Under the pieces are notes generated by a model. It ran no database searches and was not told the origin of the DNA. It saw nothing but the letters and a program-made list of their open reading frames with translations. From positions 303,398,323-303,462,322 of the forward strand of contig CM042697.1 of the NCBI GenBank assembly GCA_023614405.1: a stretch of DNA of 64,000 nucleotides. Direction: 5' to 3'. Positions 45,044 through 56,346 of the stretch are shown piece after piece. Every line of letters begins with the position of its first letter. Within the stretch, counting starts at the first letter, position 1. A program made the translations under genes and the position numbers. The DNA is from Avena insularis. Its lineage: Eukaryota; Streptophyta; Magnoliopsida; Poales; Poaceae.

Positions 45044-45892
45044 GGGACTAGAAATTCTAATTAGGAGATGCTGAATGGAATTGCAGTTCTTACCTTTTAG
45101 GGAGGATGTATGACACGTTCAATGAGCTCCAGAGCACCAAAGCTTTGCACCCCGCGTCCTCTTCCCCTGTTTTGTGATCCTCCATGTTTTCCCGACTTGA
45201 AGGGTACATATCCTCGCTCTCCGTTCGGGAAGGACCCATCTCCGTATTCTCCGGCCATGTAGGATCCATTTCCGTGCGGGATCTAGAAATCCACAGTCGT
45301 TGCACAAGAACCTAGCGCCCACCAAATGATTTTCATTTCTAGACGCGCCTAGGCGGCGACGGAGGCAAGGAGACAGGGCAAGGGGGCAAGGCAGGACGGG
45401 TAGAGCGGGTAGGGGATGACGGGAGGACGATAGTCCAGGGGGAGGATGAGAGTGTTGTCGGAGGGGATGGAGTGGTAGCGTGCAAGACCAGAGCGGTGGA
45501 GTGGAGCGGAGCTGCGAGCGAGCGATAGAATATGGAATTCACAGAATAATCGGGAGCACTAATCCTCGAACCTGAGATGCGCGTCGTCGACGGTCGAGGT
45601 TGTGGGTCCCACCAGTTAGTAAAACACCACATCCTCTTCCCCTGTTTCTGATGGTGTTATTACAATTCTACGATCATAGTGGCATGGGCAAAATTTCTGG
45701 ACACAACTAAGGCCACACTCGTAAGTATACTTCAAATGGAACCCTGACCTGGTACATTGCCCGATCCGGTTGCTAGCCACGACCTGTATTTTTAATATCT
45801 TAGCACTCTTATGCTGAGAAAGGGAAATAAAGATTCAGCAGTTAGTCGAACTAGTTTCGAATAAATAATATACACTCTTAGTAAGCTTAGCT
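45044..45892. other. MULE 5' flank and intergenic region
   Basis: It contains the probable leader of the minus-strand MULE relic (45044-45640, G+C-rich, frames without motifs) and the promoter region of the plus-strand gene at 45893. A line GGGCAAAATTTCTGGACACAACTAAGG near 45690 resembles, in reverse complement, the repeats near 29416-29478. No gene is called. Confidence 0.35.
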
Positions 45893-46547
45893 ATGGCCCC
45901 GCCTAAGAAGAAGCCGCCGCCGCCCTGGCCGCCGCTGAAGCTTGGCTATTCGGCCCCTCTGAGCAGGCCATGCGGCTGTACTACAAGGATGATCTTCCAT
46001 TGCCATCCGAGACGGTTGATTTCACAGAATGTGTTGCATCTGCAGCGACGGCGGAGGCAACGGAGAATGCTGCCGCAACATCGAGAAGGGCAAAACAAGC
46101 GTCGTGGAGAATGCGCGCGGTGGCATTTTCGTGTGCTCTGCACACGAGAAATAAGGTACGTTCCAAAGCATTCATGCGAGATTGCCGCCGAGGAAACAAA
46201 TCCCCGAATAGGCGGAGCCAAGGTCAACAAACTCTCGCCTCCATGCCTCGGCGCGTGCGACCTTACCGTGGGGAAATTTGGGCGCACGCTGTCAGCGGCA
46301 AAGACGATCCATCCTATGCACCGTCGATGGCCACACCGTGGCGGTGTGCATCCATCTACAATCAACTTGTTGGAGTGTTCGACAGCTGGAGCCGACGACG
46401 GGCAACAGCTCAGCGTCGGAATTTAGTTTCAGATTCACAGGGACCTAGGATCCCTGCCACGAGAAGCCGGAGCTCACCTTCGAAGAAATCGTTGCAGCAG
46501 CGCGGTTGTTCGTACTGAACCGGGACTGGTTCAAGCGCATCAACTAG
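45893..46547 (+). pseudogene. Unknown plant gene relic, frameshifted
   Basis: It starts MAPPKKKPPPPWPPLKLG at 45893. The likely ancestral protein hops between frames: LYYKDDLPLPSETVDFTEC (near 45975-46040), then RYVPKHSCEIAAEETNPRIG and FGRTLSAAKTIHPMHRRWPH (near 46155-46345), then, after a TAG at 46446-46448, LTFEEIVAAARLFVLNRDWF, then KRIN and TAG at 46547. At least two frameshifts and one nonsense mutation are needed, so it is a pseudogene. The hydrophilic, Ala/Glu-rich parts and the C-terminal helix resemble a repeated cereal family of unknown function as I remember it; I cannot assign a domain. Confidence 0.5.
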
Positions 46548-47196
46548 TGCATGAACATTGCAGATCTCTTGAAGTTTGGTGGGAAGGAAAAAGATCAGTT
46601 GTGGTTGAACGATCGCTGAACTTACGTCCTTTCAAGGCAATTGGCTAGCCAACTTTTATGGTGGAGATCTGCAGTTTCTTCATTGTAGAACAGTTAAGTT
46701 CAGAGACTAGCTCTGTAGAATGCCTTTTGTAGAGGCAATAGCCCCCTTTTGCACAGCTATCCTATACTGTAGTATGGAACTAGTTCGGAAGTAACCAAAT
46801 AGTATCAACATGTATATATTTATTCAATTACTACCGGTGGTTGAATTCAGTTTATGGTCATACTTATCCGAGGCAGACAAGATTCAGATAACATTTTATG
46901 AACTGATCTTGGGTGGTTTATTCATGCATGATTCAGACAGCATTCAGACACGTACTACGAAATCATTAGCCACAAGTACTACGAATTCAGTAGCCACACA
47001 TACTACAACAGTTCAAACTATTACATAAGGCGTACTACGTGCTCGACTCTCAAGTCAGCAATCTTTCAGATTCACTAAACCTCTGTCTTCACTCGAGAGA
47101 AATCAGAACCACCAGCCTGTCCATGCTCGGTACCCCATCGAAACCGTGCGCTCCGTAGTGGAACGGTGGTGGTCCTGTGCCATCGATCCTTCTAGG
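46548..47196. other. 3' flanks of two convergent relics
   Basis: No coding evidence. A short cluster of ACTACGAA/ACTACAA repeats (GTACTACGAAATCATTAGCC, GTACTACGAATTCAGTAGCC) lies at 46950-47020. The stretch holds the 3' UTR of the plus-strand relic ending at 46547 and of the minus-strand gene ending at 47197. Confidence 0.35.
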
Positions 47197-48030
47197 CTAA
47201 CACTGCAGGCGACGAGGACGCTTTCTGGCTGCCTCGTCGGGGTCATGAATGCCATGTACCGGATCCAGAACCTCCTGCAGGTGCATGATCACCGGGTGCT
47301 TCCAGCAAAGCTGTCCTCTTTCCCTGCTTGGAATCTCCACATTGTACATCTTAGGAATGGTGTTTGGATCTTTCAGCCACGCCTTTACCTCGATGATCCA
47401 TCTGTCGCTCAGTGGCACAATCTCCACCAGCTCGCCGCCAAGGCTACTGATGACCTTCTTGAGGGCCTCCGGTTCCCAAGCATGCAAAGGGAGGCCGTCA
47501 AAGTCGAGTTTAGAGAAGAACCAAAGCCGCCCCAAGAGATCGTCCCACCCACAGTCGCGATGCCAACGCGGGAAGCTCATTTTATCCCCACAACACTCGA
47601 GAGAATGGGAAGAATGCAAAACGCGCTCACTATCTGAGCTGTGGGTGAACCAGACAAAGAAATCGAATGGCGGCGCACATACCTCAATATTGACCACTTT
47701 TCGTCTGATCCCAAAACGAGACCTGAAAGCCGACAACAAGTCTGCCGGCGACACGATGGGACGCGTGCCCAGCATGGTGGCCACGAGAGAGTTTTCGTTG
47801 AACTCCTCTGCCAGGGCTACCATGCCTGGGGTGTGCGACAACATGCAACCGCCTGAGGTCGGTCGCCGGTCCGGATTGCTCGGCCAGACGTGATCCCCCG
47901 TGCGACAAGGTCTAGGCAGCGGCGAGAGGCTAGGCTGGGGACGCGATGCTCCGACACACTGACTAGGAAAAATGAGGCGAGGGCGACATCATCGAGCTTC
48001 GATTAAGGGCGTGGGAGGTTGGCCGTTCAT
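47197..48030 (-). pseudogene. DUF4283-like protein, one in-frame TGA
   Basis: The minus-strand frame from ATG 48030 (MNGQPPTPLIEAR) meets TGA at 47991-47989 and then stays open for 263 codons to 47197. The main part has the features of the grass DUF4283/RT-associated N-terminal family: FNENSLVATMLGTRPIVSP, PPFDFFVWFTHSSDSERVL, FPRWHRDCGWDDLLGRLWFF, LDFDGLPLHAWEPEALKKVI. Homologues bind nucleic acid or form the N-terminus of LINE-like proteins, but many cereal copies are single genes of unknown role. Alternatively translation starts at ATG 47844 and the gene is intact, at 215 aa. The TGA (CGA to TGA would be one transition) follows the nonsense pattern seen elsewhere in the window. Confidence 0.65.
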
Positions 48031-48414
48031 GGCGGGGACGCAAGGAGAGCAAAGGCGAGCTCCGATCTGGAGACCAGTAGCCGGAGCTAAGAAAGTTAAT
48101 GGAGAGGGGATTAATAGGGGAGAAGAGTAGAGAAGAAGATCTAGTCCTTGAAGGGGTAAACCAGTCCATGATCGCAAAAGGATAATGGGAAATACTGCCG
48201 GGTCAATGCAAGAAGAGTTGATCTAATGGCGGGATTTGAGTTCAACTGTTTTTTGACTAGTTCAAATAATCATTTGGCCGTTAGATTTGTATTTACCCCA
48301 TTTAGCCCCACTCGACAATTGGCAAAGCTACTACAGCCCTTCCGTGAGATTAAATGCAACTTGGACCCCGCATTTCCTTGGCGTCTGAACTTTTGGGCCG
48401 CATGTTAAAATTCT

Positions 48415-48640
48415 CCTGTATTGCGCTTACTTGTAGCTCAAGTTTGACTTAATTTCGTTAAACTATCAAGATGCAAAATCTTAGCAAGAAGTTGAACCTG
48501 TCGTCAACACTCTCGTTGGTTTACCAAATATACACCAGATTCTTTACGGACGTGGCTCAAAATTATAATTATTTCACATATTATAATTTTATATAAAAAT
48601 GATAATGTAATACTTCTATTATCCGATTCCCACGTGTGCA
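48415..48640. repeat. Displaced fragment of the 510-bp array and its flank
   Basis: 48415-48530 (ATTGCGCTTACTTGTAGC, AGTTTGACTTAATTTCGTTA, TTAGCAAGAAGTTGAACC) matches the middle of the array unit in plus orientation. 48540-48640 matches, in reverse complement, the array flank at about 8250-8380 (TATAAAATTATAAT and the GCCACGTCCGTAAAG line). This arrangement, array piece followed by inverted flank, suggests that the flank acts as an inverted terminal segment of the repeat-bearing element. Confidence 0.65.
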
Positions 48641-48649
48641 AGGCATGTA

Positions 48650-48790
48650 TGCAACTTATAGATATATAGTGTACAGATAATTTTGAATATTCACCATTCC
48701 ACCAAGACTGGCAAATCCCAACATTGCTAAGCATTTTATCTTCTTTTACATTCTCGAGTCTAGAAGATTAGAGCATTTACACAGTTTATC
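48650..48790 (-). repeat. Dispersed repeat Y, copy 2 (partial)
   Basis: TGGCAAATCCCAACATTGCT, CTTCTTTTACATTCTCGAGT and CTAGAAGATT match the copy at 53335-53520 and the reverse complement of 11160-11375 in part. Confidence 0.45.
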
Positions 48791-49695
48791 TTCAGTCTAA
48801 GAAATATTGTCATAAAAATGTTGCTAGTTAGCAAAACTATTTTTATAGGTCCCACTACTTTGCAAAAGAAAAAGTCAATCTTACTTTTCTTTTTTCATGT
48901 CATGCCATTATAGAAAGGATAGAGACTGACTGTGTGCCCTTCCATTAATTTATGTTCACTTGTGTCTTGTACTACTAGAATTATCCATGGGAGTCTTTTT
49001 GCTAGACTCATTTTATGGAGAGGGAAAGTTGCACAATGCAACAACACGTGTACTGTTCTTGCGCGTGCGTGGGTGTGGTATTTGACCATTTGCACACTGG
49101 TATAGGTATAAACAAAAATATACATGCAAGGTACTGCATGCAAAGATTCGACATAATATAGATCAAAGTGGACTAGACTCATCGTGTTATAGTGCACTCG
49201 TACTTAATGCATGCTACCGGACCTGTTTCAGTTATTGCTCCTAGAGCAGCATTATGAACAAGGTTCCAGATATTCTCCTATTTCCCATGTTGGTTTGGGT
49301 TCCCCATGCGTATTCGGTCGATCTTGACCCATGCTGGTGGGTTGTTCTTTCAGTGTGAGTTACATCGACCACCTTCCCCATATATCGTGGCGCCTCCCGC
49401 CCCCTTCTCGGGCTACTCCACTCCCCATCACACGCTGGGCCGCCCTACTAGTCCCGCCGAACATTTTCAAACAAGCTCAACCCTTGGCGTCCCCCCTCAT
49501 GACCCTCACTAGCGACCAGGTTAGCCTCGCCACGCCCTCAAAGCACCCCCGCCCCCACCCCAAAAAAACCATCACCGGCGCGACAGTGAACCCACCATGG
49601 TCGGAGCCGATCTAACCAACCTTATCCACAACTGATCGAAGTTAGATGATGCTGCTCTCCGTATAATCGCTAGTTAATCCGATCCTCTTAGCATG
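48791..49695. other. Intergenic stretch left of the inverted LTR
   Basis: No gene is supported. 49300-49615 is C-rich with open frames lacking motifs. Near 49597 the plus strand reads MVGADLTNLIHN, stop, SKLDDAALRIIA, faintly like the start of an F-box, which might be the lost N-terminal part of the DUF295 gene interrupted by the solo LTR. That is speculative. Confidence 0.3.
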
Positions 49696-51120
49696 CGATG
49701 AATGCAAGTGCAAAGATTGTTTGTAGCCAATTTTGAAGTTCAGATATCGATCCCACGGGGATCCCAAAGGTAAATGTTTATTGGTGAAGTCTCTGTCGCA
49801 TCCGAAGTTGTCACGGGTCTTCGAGTCAATTGACTGCAAGTGTTGAGAATAAAAATGGAATTTGGGTGTAACTGGAAGTACTTAAATAAAACTAAAATGT
49901 AAACTTCTGAAATAAAAAGCATAAAAAGTAAGCACTATTTGTTTGTTGTTTTCTGCAGATGACGAACTAGGCACGGGAGTTTCAGTTCATGGTGATAGTG
50001 AATGTGCCGGTGAATGAGTGATAAGTGTAAAAATTATAATCTTATAAGTATGTGTGTATGCAAGCAACCCATAATTAGCCGGAACTCGTCTTGGTAGATT
50101 TCATCCCAACTTCAATAATCCTACTAGCCTGTTTACCACAACCATGGTCAATCACTAGATGATTAAGACGTTTAGTTTTCTTAGCAATTAAGCTCCTTGG
50201 ATCGGACTAATGCAATAAGCTTGATGGTTCCTCGTTATCCTCGAGTTAAACTAGTTTCAAATTGATATCCCCGTGTCACTCGAGGGTCGCCGGTATGCTA
50301 GCAAACAAGATTCTATCTATGTAGAGCAAAGCATCAAGTTGTATGGGCCCTTAATTGGACAACAAGCATTAAGCATCCCACAGATAGTCAAGCACACATA
50401 ATATAGTAATTAGAATTAACCACACTATATGGAAATTATGTAGGCACATCATATCCCACCAATCCCCTACATCTCCCACGCCCAAAGGAACTTACTCACA
50501 CATGAGAGAAGAAAGCATCATCGATATAATTGAATAAAGGGAGTTCTTCTCGATATTACCGTGGAGATCCACAATAAGAAATAGAAACAAATCCAACACA
50601 ATTCAAGATAGGACGAACAATCTCAAACCCTAATCTTGCAAAGTGGAGATCTCTCTCTCTCTCAAGTACAAGTAATGGCTACGGGGGTGTGGTGGCTAGG
50701 AGATCGAAGATCGTGGAGCAAGATGAAGAACGTCTTCCCCTTCTTCTCCGGATCCCTTCTTTCTCCATTCTGGATGGTATGGCGGCTCGTGTGTTCTGTT
50801 TTCGACCTTGGCCTCTTCACGAAAGTTGTCCCTTTTAATAAGACGAAAGAGATGGCAACTATACGACGGCAGCCTGTATAGTTGGTTGTTAAACTTCAAG
50901 TGAATACTCCTTGATTGCTTCCAAAAAGGGACTTGCTTGTTTTTGCATGAATATTGTGTTTTTGCTGTTAAAACCCTCTGTTGATGTACAAAACCTGAAA
51001 TACACATTAAAAACCAAGTTTTCTTTGATACGAAAGTATTAGCGTTAGGTAAAGCTAGAAAACCATCAAATCCAAACGAAAACCATTGATAGAATCCATA
51101 AAAATGTGTAGAATCTCACA
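49696..51120 (-). mobile_element. Solo LTR, inverted relative of the LTR at 56347-57800
   Basis: Reads on the minus strand from TGTGAGATTCTACACATT (51120) to GCACTTGCATTCATCG (49696). It is homologous over its length to the plus-strand LTR at 56347-57800; shared landmarks are TAGCTTTACC, CCACGGTAATATCGAGA/CTCGATATTACCGTGG and the CTCTCTCTC...TACAAGTAATGGCTA line. No primer site or polypurine tract adjoins it, and the flanking 5-mers (GCATG and GCTAT) do not match, so it is a solo LTR with decayed or rearranged ends. Confidence 0.8.
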
Positions 51121-51317
51121 GCTATCAGCATGTCCTGTTTCTCTGAGGGCATCCTAGATCTACACATTTCCCTCGAATGAGTTGTGATTTAGAAGCCGCT
51201 CTTCTTCCCCTATGATTATCATTGGCTTATGAACTACTATCCATATTCTTCCCCATCTCCCGCTAGTACTGAAAAGGGAGTGATAGATGCCAACATGATA
51301 CCGCTAGACGACCTTCT

Positions 51318-52605
51318 ATGCCAGCCCCCATCATCATCCTAAAACCTGGTTGCAATTATTGGGCTAGTTACAACCGCAACTGGGTAGCCATGATTGATCT
51401 CGCTGGTCGTCCTGGTCCCAGAAAATCATTAGTACGTCTAGTGAATTTGCATACTGGCACCATCATTCAGGTCCCTTCACTCAAAATTGCCGGGTTTCGT
51501 GGTACACATGTATGTTTCTTTTCGTATCGTAAGGCCCATACCATGCTACTTAAGATACATATTGGTAGTGAACCTCAGATGTCCACCCACTGCAACAAGT
51601 GGCTGTACAAGCTCATCGTGGTGTTTGATAAGTTCATTGCCATCCTAGACACGGAGCAGTTTTTAGGGGACGATACATGGAGTGTACTTAGGCAAAGTAA
51701 TCTTGCCCCGAGAAGCTATGTGGATGCAGTGTGGGTGGATGACATTATCTTTGCTATATTGGATGATGGATCTGTTTTTACATGGCAACCCTTCGAATAC
51801 GGTGAGTTCCGTACCAAACTGTAGTTACTGTTCTCTATTTTTCGACTTGATTTTGTTAATGTGTTAGCAAGATCTAATTACTATAGTACATATTTTTTGT
51901 CTGTTGTGTGGATCGAACAGGTGTTGATGCAGATCCTATGAAGGTGCAGGCCTCAATAATAGATGAGGATGAGCACGACGACAATGTCGACGGCCTAGAT
52001 TGTGGCCGCATAGATTCTTGCCCGTGCTGGCTCCTGGCTTATTTTAGGCTAACACTGTTGTGGATACACATCCGAGGCAAACGAACTCCTTCGAAGGAGA
52101 CGATTAGGGTTGCTTTGGTTCCATATCTTCTAGAGGGTAGCAGCCCAAACGCTGCTGCAGCTGCCACACCATCCTTCCTCAGCCAGAGTGGGTTCCGGGA
52201 CATCTCTGACATGTTTCCCTCTTCCTTGGTCTCAATCATCCCCTTATTGGGTATGTGAATAATGATGTGACGCATGGCCCTCACACCACGCACCAGCCGT
52301 TTTGGAGGCTAGGATTTGTGTACATTGCTTCTGATCGCCTATGTTTTGGAGAATATATTCCCGTGGACTGGATTCATATACCTGTTTCTAACCGGTATGC
52401 ACCAAAACCTGCAATCGGAGGGGCCGACAAGTTTAGCCATCATGTGTCCATGTGGTTCGTGCCTCGTCTTCTTGGCTCAAGATCGCGCTACCGATGGCTC
52501 TGGTTGCTCGAGAAGAGATGTAGAAAGGCATTGGTTCTTGGTACTCATAACTTGCTCCTCCTTGCACTCCTTTTGCAAATTGTTGGTTTCACCTGGTCTT
52601 TGTAA
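51318..52605 (+). pseudogene. DUF295-family gene, single frameshift
   Basis: Exon 1, from ATG 51318 to 51801, encodes MPAPIIILKPGCNYWASYNR, then a beta-propeller-like region (VRLVNLHTGTIIQVPSL, VDAVWVDDIIFAILDDGSVF) and ends TACG|GTGAGT. The intron is 51802-51920; exon 2 starts at 51921 (CAG|GTGTTG) and encodes DADPMKVQASIIDEDE and ALVPYLLEGSS. A frameshift near 52240-52256 separates this from the C-terminal part HGPHTTHQPFWRLGFVYIAS and HHVSMWFVPRLLG, ending 52605. DUF295 proteins often follow an F-box, and F-box/DUF295 proteins are substrate adaptors of SCF ubiquitin ligases; no F-box is seen here. With the shift repaired the length (about 390 aa) is normal for the family. Confidence 0.6.
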
Positions 52606-53334
52606 AGCTCAATGCATCCAACATTTCGTCAAACCGAAACTTTGTAAAGTTTGAACATGAGCTACTTCTACAAGTTAGAAGATCTTCATCACTTGTTTTT
52701 CTTGCCAAATATAGAGGTAAATACACTTTTAGTCAAACTTCTTGCACCCGCGGTGAAAATTAGTCTCATATCTTGCAAAGTGGACAAAATCAGTCCCAAA
52801 ACATTCATCCTAGTGCAAATCAGTGCATTTCAAACAAATTTGAGCCTATTTGACCAAATTCATACACATTTAGCTGTCATAAACATGCACTTATGTGATT
52901 GAGACCGTAAAATAGTACCGGCCTGTAACTTGTGTCTTTCCACCACTTCTATTGCTTTTGAAAGTTCATGTATAGTTTTTGTGTAGATTGATGTTGTTTA
53001 GGTTGGCTAAACAATGTCCTTTGCAATGCTTAAGTTAACTAAAACTGCACATATGCATTTCATTCCATATTGCATTGTCAGTTTTCAGTTAGCTAAAATC
53101 TTAGCAAATTTGATTCTTTTATTATACACTTCATAATCCCTATGCATCAAAAGTTTTTTTATGTGTCACAATTCAACTTGATCATTGCGAAATACTCCTA
53201 CATTGGATCAGCACATGTACATATGATATTCGCATATCATGTCAAATTCCCAAGATTTTAGCTTGAGCACATGGGCTTTTCTATAAATAACGATGCTTTC
53301 TGTGGGCCCATAAATTACCCTGGCCTCACTTTTC
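52606..53334. other. Intergenic region between the DUF295 genes
   Basis: A+T-rich without coding features. Lines near 52740-52880 (AGTCTCATATCTTGCAAAGT and similar) repeat the style of short transposon remnants but I could not pair ends. Confidence 0.35.
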
Positions 53335-53520
53335 TTATCTTATCTTACATATTACATCTTACCACTTTATAGTGTACGTAGAACTTTGAAAGCTGAACGT
53401 TCGACCAAATATTGGCAAATCCCAACATTACTAGCCGTTAGATCTTCTTTTTCATTCTGGGATCTAGAAGATTCTATTGATAGTCCTTAGCACAATGAAC
53501 TTTATGCACAAACCTCAAAC
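53335..53520 (-). repeat. Dispersed repeat Y, copy 3
   Basis: Reverse-complement relative of 11160-11375: TCTTATCTTATCTTACATATTACATC, AGTGTACGTAGAACTTTGAA, TCAATAGAACCTT-like TTCTATTGATAGTCCTTAGC. It lies upstream of the second DUF295 gene. Confidence 0.5.
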
Positions 53521-53587
53521 ACACTTCTTCATCATTCTAGAATCTTCACTCATTTCTCTAGAGCATGTTCCCAAAATTTTCGAGTAT

Positions 53588-53790
53588 TAAGGGCTAATTT
53601 GATTTGCAGGAATCTCAAAACACAAGAATAGGAAATCCGTAGGATTGGAGTTGCATGACCTCTTGAATCCTATAGGAATAGAAAAATACAGGAAATTGGA
53701 TGAAGTATGTGTTTGATTCACAGGAAAACAAAGGAATTCAAACATGAGGTTCCGTTGGAGTGAACGGAAAATACAGAGCTTGGATTTATG
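53588..53790. mobile_element. Possible Tourist/Harbinger-type MITE remnant
   Basis: Sequence such as GGGCTAATTTGATTTGCAGG, AATCCTATAGGAATAGAAAA and GATTCACAGGAAAACAAAGG is typical of TTTGATT-type MITEs common in cereal promoters. Target duplications were not resolved. A similar but more diverged stretch is at 55140-55380, inside the intron of the second DUF295 gene. Confidence 0.35.
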
Positions 53791-53823
53791 AATTACTACC
53801 CGTACCCCAGGCGTCTTGTAATA

Positions 53824-53982
53824 CTCCCTCCATTTGGAAATATAAGATGTTTTAGGTTTGTGAAGTAAATGTATCTAGACACCTTTTAGTATGTCAATTG
53901 ATTTAAACCTACACTTTTAAAAGGTTTCTAGATACATTAGCTCACTAATCGAAAACATCTTTATATTTCCAAACGAAGGGAG
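53824..53982. mobile_element. Stowaway MITE, 159 bp
   Basis: It starts CTCCCTCCATTTGGAAATATAA and ends TTATATTTCCAAACGAAGGGAG, inverted repeats matching over about 30 bp (including AAGATGTTTT/AAAACATCTT). TA is duplicated on both sides (53822-53823 and 53983-53984). It lies about 350 bp upstream of the second DUF295 gene, a usual place for Stowaway insertions. Confidence 0.93.
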
Positions 53983-54333
53983 TATTAGGGATTCAGGCTA
54001 GTATCCTCCAAAGAGTGGAACCCATGTCCAAATTAACTACTTCGACCATCCAGATGTCTACTACTATTAGTAGGGAGTAGGTTGTCGGTGGGTGATTGTC
54101 TCCTCGAAATTCAGCTGAGAGTAGCGCACACTAGTGTTGATTAATCCAGCCTTTTCCCCCTTGCCTATTCCCTAGCCAATTTTCCCGGCATTTTCCCCTT
54201 CCACACCACGCGCCGCCCCTGCCGCCATATGCCGCTTTAGGATTCTCTTCCGTGTCTCGGTCAGGGAGTTACCACCATTGATTCCCCCTCTCTTCTGAAA
54301 CCCCAATCAATAAAATACATACGCTGCCTTGCG

Positions 54334-56212
54334 ATGGCATCAGCGAGCAAGAATAGTGAGCATGATTCTGAGTTGTTTCACGACGTGTTTACCGAAGGCC
54401 CCTTTGAAGAACTATAACGAGATGCAGCATCATCACCGCTGCCAGCCTAATCGGTTTGTCCAAACTTTTTCTTGAATCTGCGAAAGTTGTGCAACATTGG
54501 ATGCTTCACTGCCATTTGGCCTCCCATGTGTTCTTCATTCCTCCCGACAAAGGGACCGCCAGATTTATTGCATTTCTTCAAAACTGATAGCGTCCTGTGC
54601 AAGATGTTGCTGCTGGACAGGTTCTCGTTCGATGTTATGGTACCGGGCTATAGTTCTGGGCAGTGGGTAGATGCCAATGGAGATTGGATTGCAAAGGCTG
54701 GGTTTAGAGGCAAGATGGATCTTCGCAACATGTACACTCGTCGCAATATTCCTCTCCCAGCATTGCCGTTCCAAGCAACTGACCAGCCAACCACGTTCTA
54801 GTTGGATAATAATCATGCAGCTGTAATGCAGAAGATTGCTATTTTCCAAGTTACCACAACTACTGGGAGATATAAAGATTTCTTTATTGTTGTAGTCCGC
54901 AATGTCAGAAATGCCGTCCTTTAGGGAAGTGATGATGGATGGATAGTTCTGCCACTTCCTCTTAACCACACCATGATCCATTACAATTATAATGATGGAA
55001 TTACCCATGATGGGCTGGTGTTCGCCACAGCTCTGTATGGCAACTTTCATGTTTGGGATCCTCTGCATCTTGGTATTATTCCTTCATATGTAGTGTAGTG
55101 AATTCATGTGCCCAAGCTATTTTACTGAATTGACTTAGGGAATGTTTTGTTTAAATGAAAATACGAGTATTTATTTTAGACTCTATGAATTGTATGAATC
55201 ATAAGATTTACGTAGGATTTATTCCTATAGTAGTCATTTGATTCATCCGATTGAATTATGTAGATTTTTCTAGATGTCTTTTAATTCATTCGATAGGAAT
55301 TTAAGATCTACTTGAAGCTCCTGAAAAGAATCCGTTCAATGGGTTTCTACATTTCCATGGGTTTTCAGAAAGTTCCCTTACAAATGAACTAGTCAATTTA
55401 TCTTTGCCTTTTTTAAATAAAACAAGGCAAAATTGCCTGTCTTGATTCAAAAAAAACGAGTCTGTTCTTTTGGGTATTTCCCTATTATATAATGCTTTGT
55501 TTGCTTTGTAGGATTAGGCCATAGTTGTTTTTCCTATGTTCGAGCTACTTTGCATGTAGTTCAATTGGAAGGGAATTTTTTAGTAGGATTCATTATATCA
55601 TGCTGACGGAATCTTAAGTTAACATGTTCTACCTTTTTCAAGGTCCTGCACTGGTCTTGGCACGACCTGCTGCCGCGGATGACTTGGTGGATGCATTTCT
55701 TAATACTACTAGAGACAAGCACGACTACTTTTTTGGTTTTTGGTAGTTAGCAAGATCTGCATATGGTTCTAGGCTTCTTCATATATATACGCCATTGTAC
55801 TGGTGTTGCTCATCCTTGTGTTGTACACTACGATCGCACTGTCTCAACGAACACTGGTCAGGTTTATCAAGCTAATCCATGAGAAAGGATTGCTGACCTT
55901 GGATCATATTCTCTTTTTCTTGGAGTGAACTATCCGATTATCATGCCTGTAGGCGGTGCAGATCTTTCCTCACGTTATCTGACGAGAAGCAACTATGTCT
56001 ACATCTTACCAACTATAGCATGGCTTTCCAAGGAGTGGCAGCCTGAATTATGCTGCTTCAATCTGAGTGGTAAAGACTGCGGTATTACTTCTAAAGTCAA
56101 TGTCTTGGAGGGAATTAGTAACACTCGCTTCTAGGTAGGAATGGTGAAGCATCCGCTTTGGTTCGTCCCAAATTTCGTGAATGCCCTCGATTGGAACCGG
56201 CCTCATGTTTAA
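54334..56212 (+). pseudogene. Second DUF295-family gene, several stops
   Basis: The start MASASKNSEHDSELFHDVFT is at 54334. The reading then meets TAA twice near the N-terminus, followed by FKTDSVLCKMLLLDRFSFD and a propeller-like stretch. After a TAG following DQPTTF comes VMQKIAIFQVTTTTGRYKDF, then, after another TAG, GSDDGWIVLPLPLNHTMIHY and GNFHVWDPLHLG. Intron: about 55085-55645. The last exon, after TTTTTCAAG near 55646, ends in a DUF295-type C-terminus: IADLGSYSLFLGVNYPIIMP, YLTRSNYVYILPTIAW, then HPLWFVPNFVNALDWNRPHV and TAA 56212. At least one frameshift near 55820 and several stops make it a pseudogene. It is diverged from the gene at 51318-52605, so the pair is an old tandem duplication or two independent members. 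Confidence 0.6.
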
Positions 56213-56346
56213 CTAAGAAACAAGACCTGTTGCGACAGTATGGACTGATGGAATCCGTATGTAATATTGGGTACTACAATTAGAGAAATAGTTCTCGACC
56301 ATGTTGAACTGTTTATTTTGTTTGGTTGTCCGAAGTTATTAATAGA

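Noticed and set aside
47249..47893. 214-codon plus-strand frame
   Set aside because: Antisense shadow of the DUF4283-like gene, which has recognisable family features on the minus strand.
49306..49615. Pro/His-rich frames of 68 and 94 codons
   Set aside because: C-rich low-complexity sequence with no motif or splice context.
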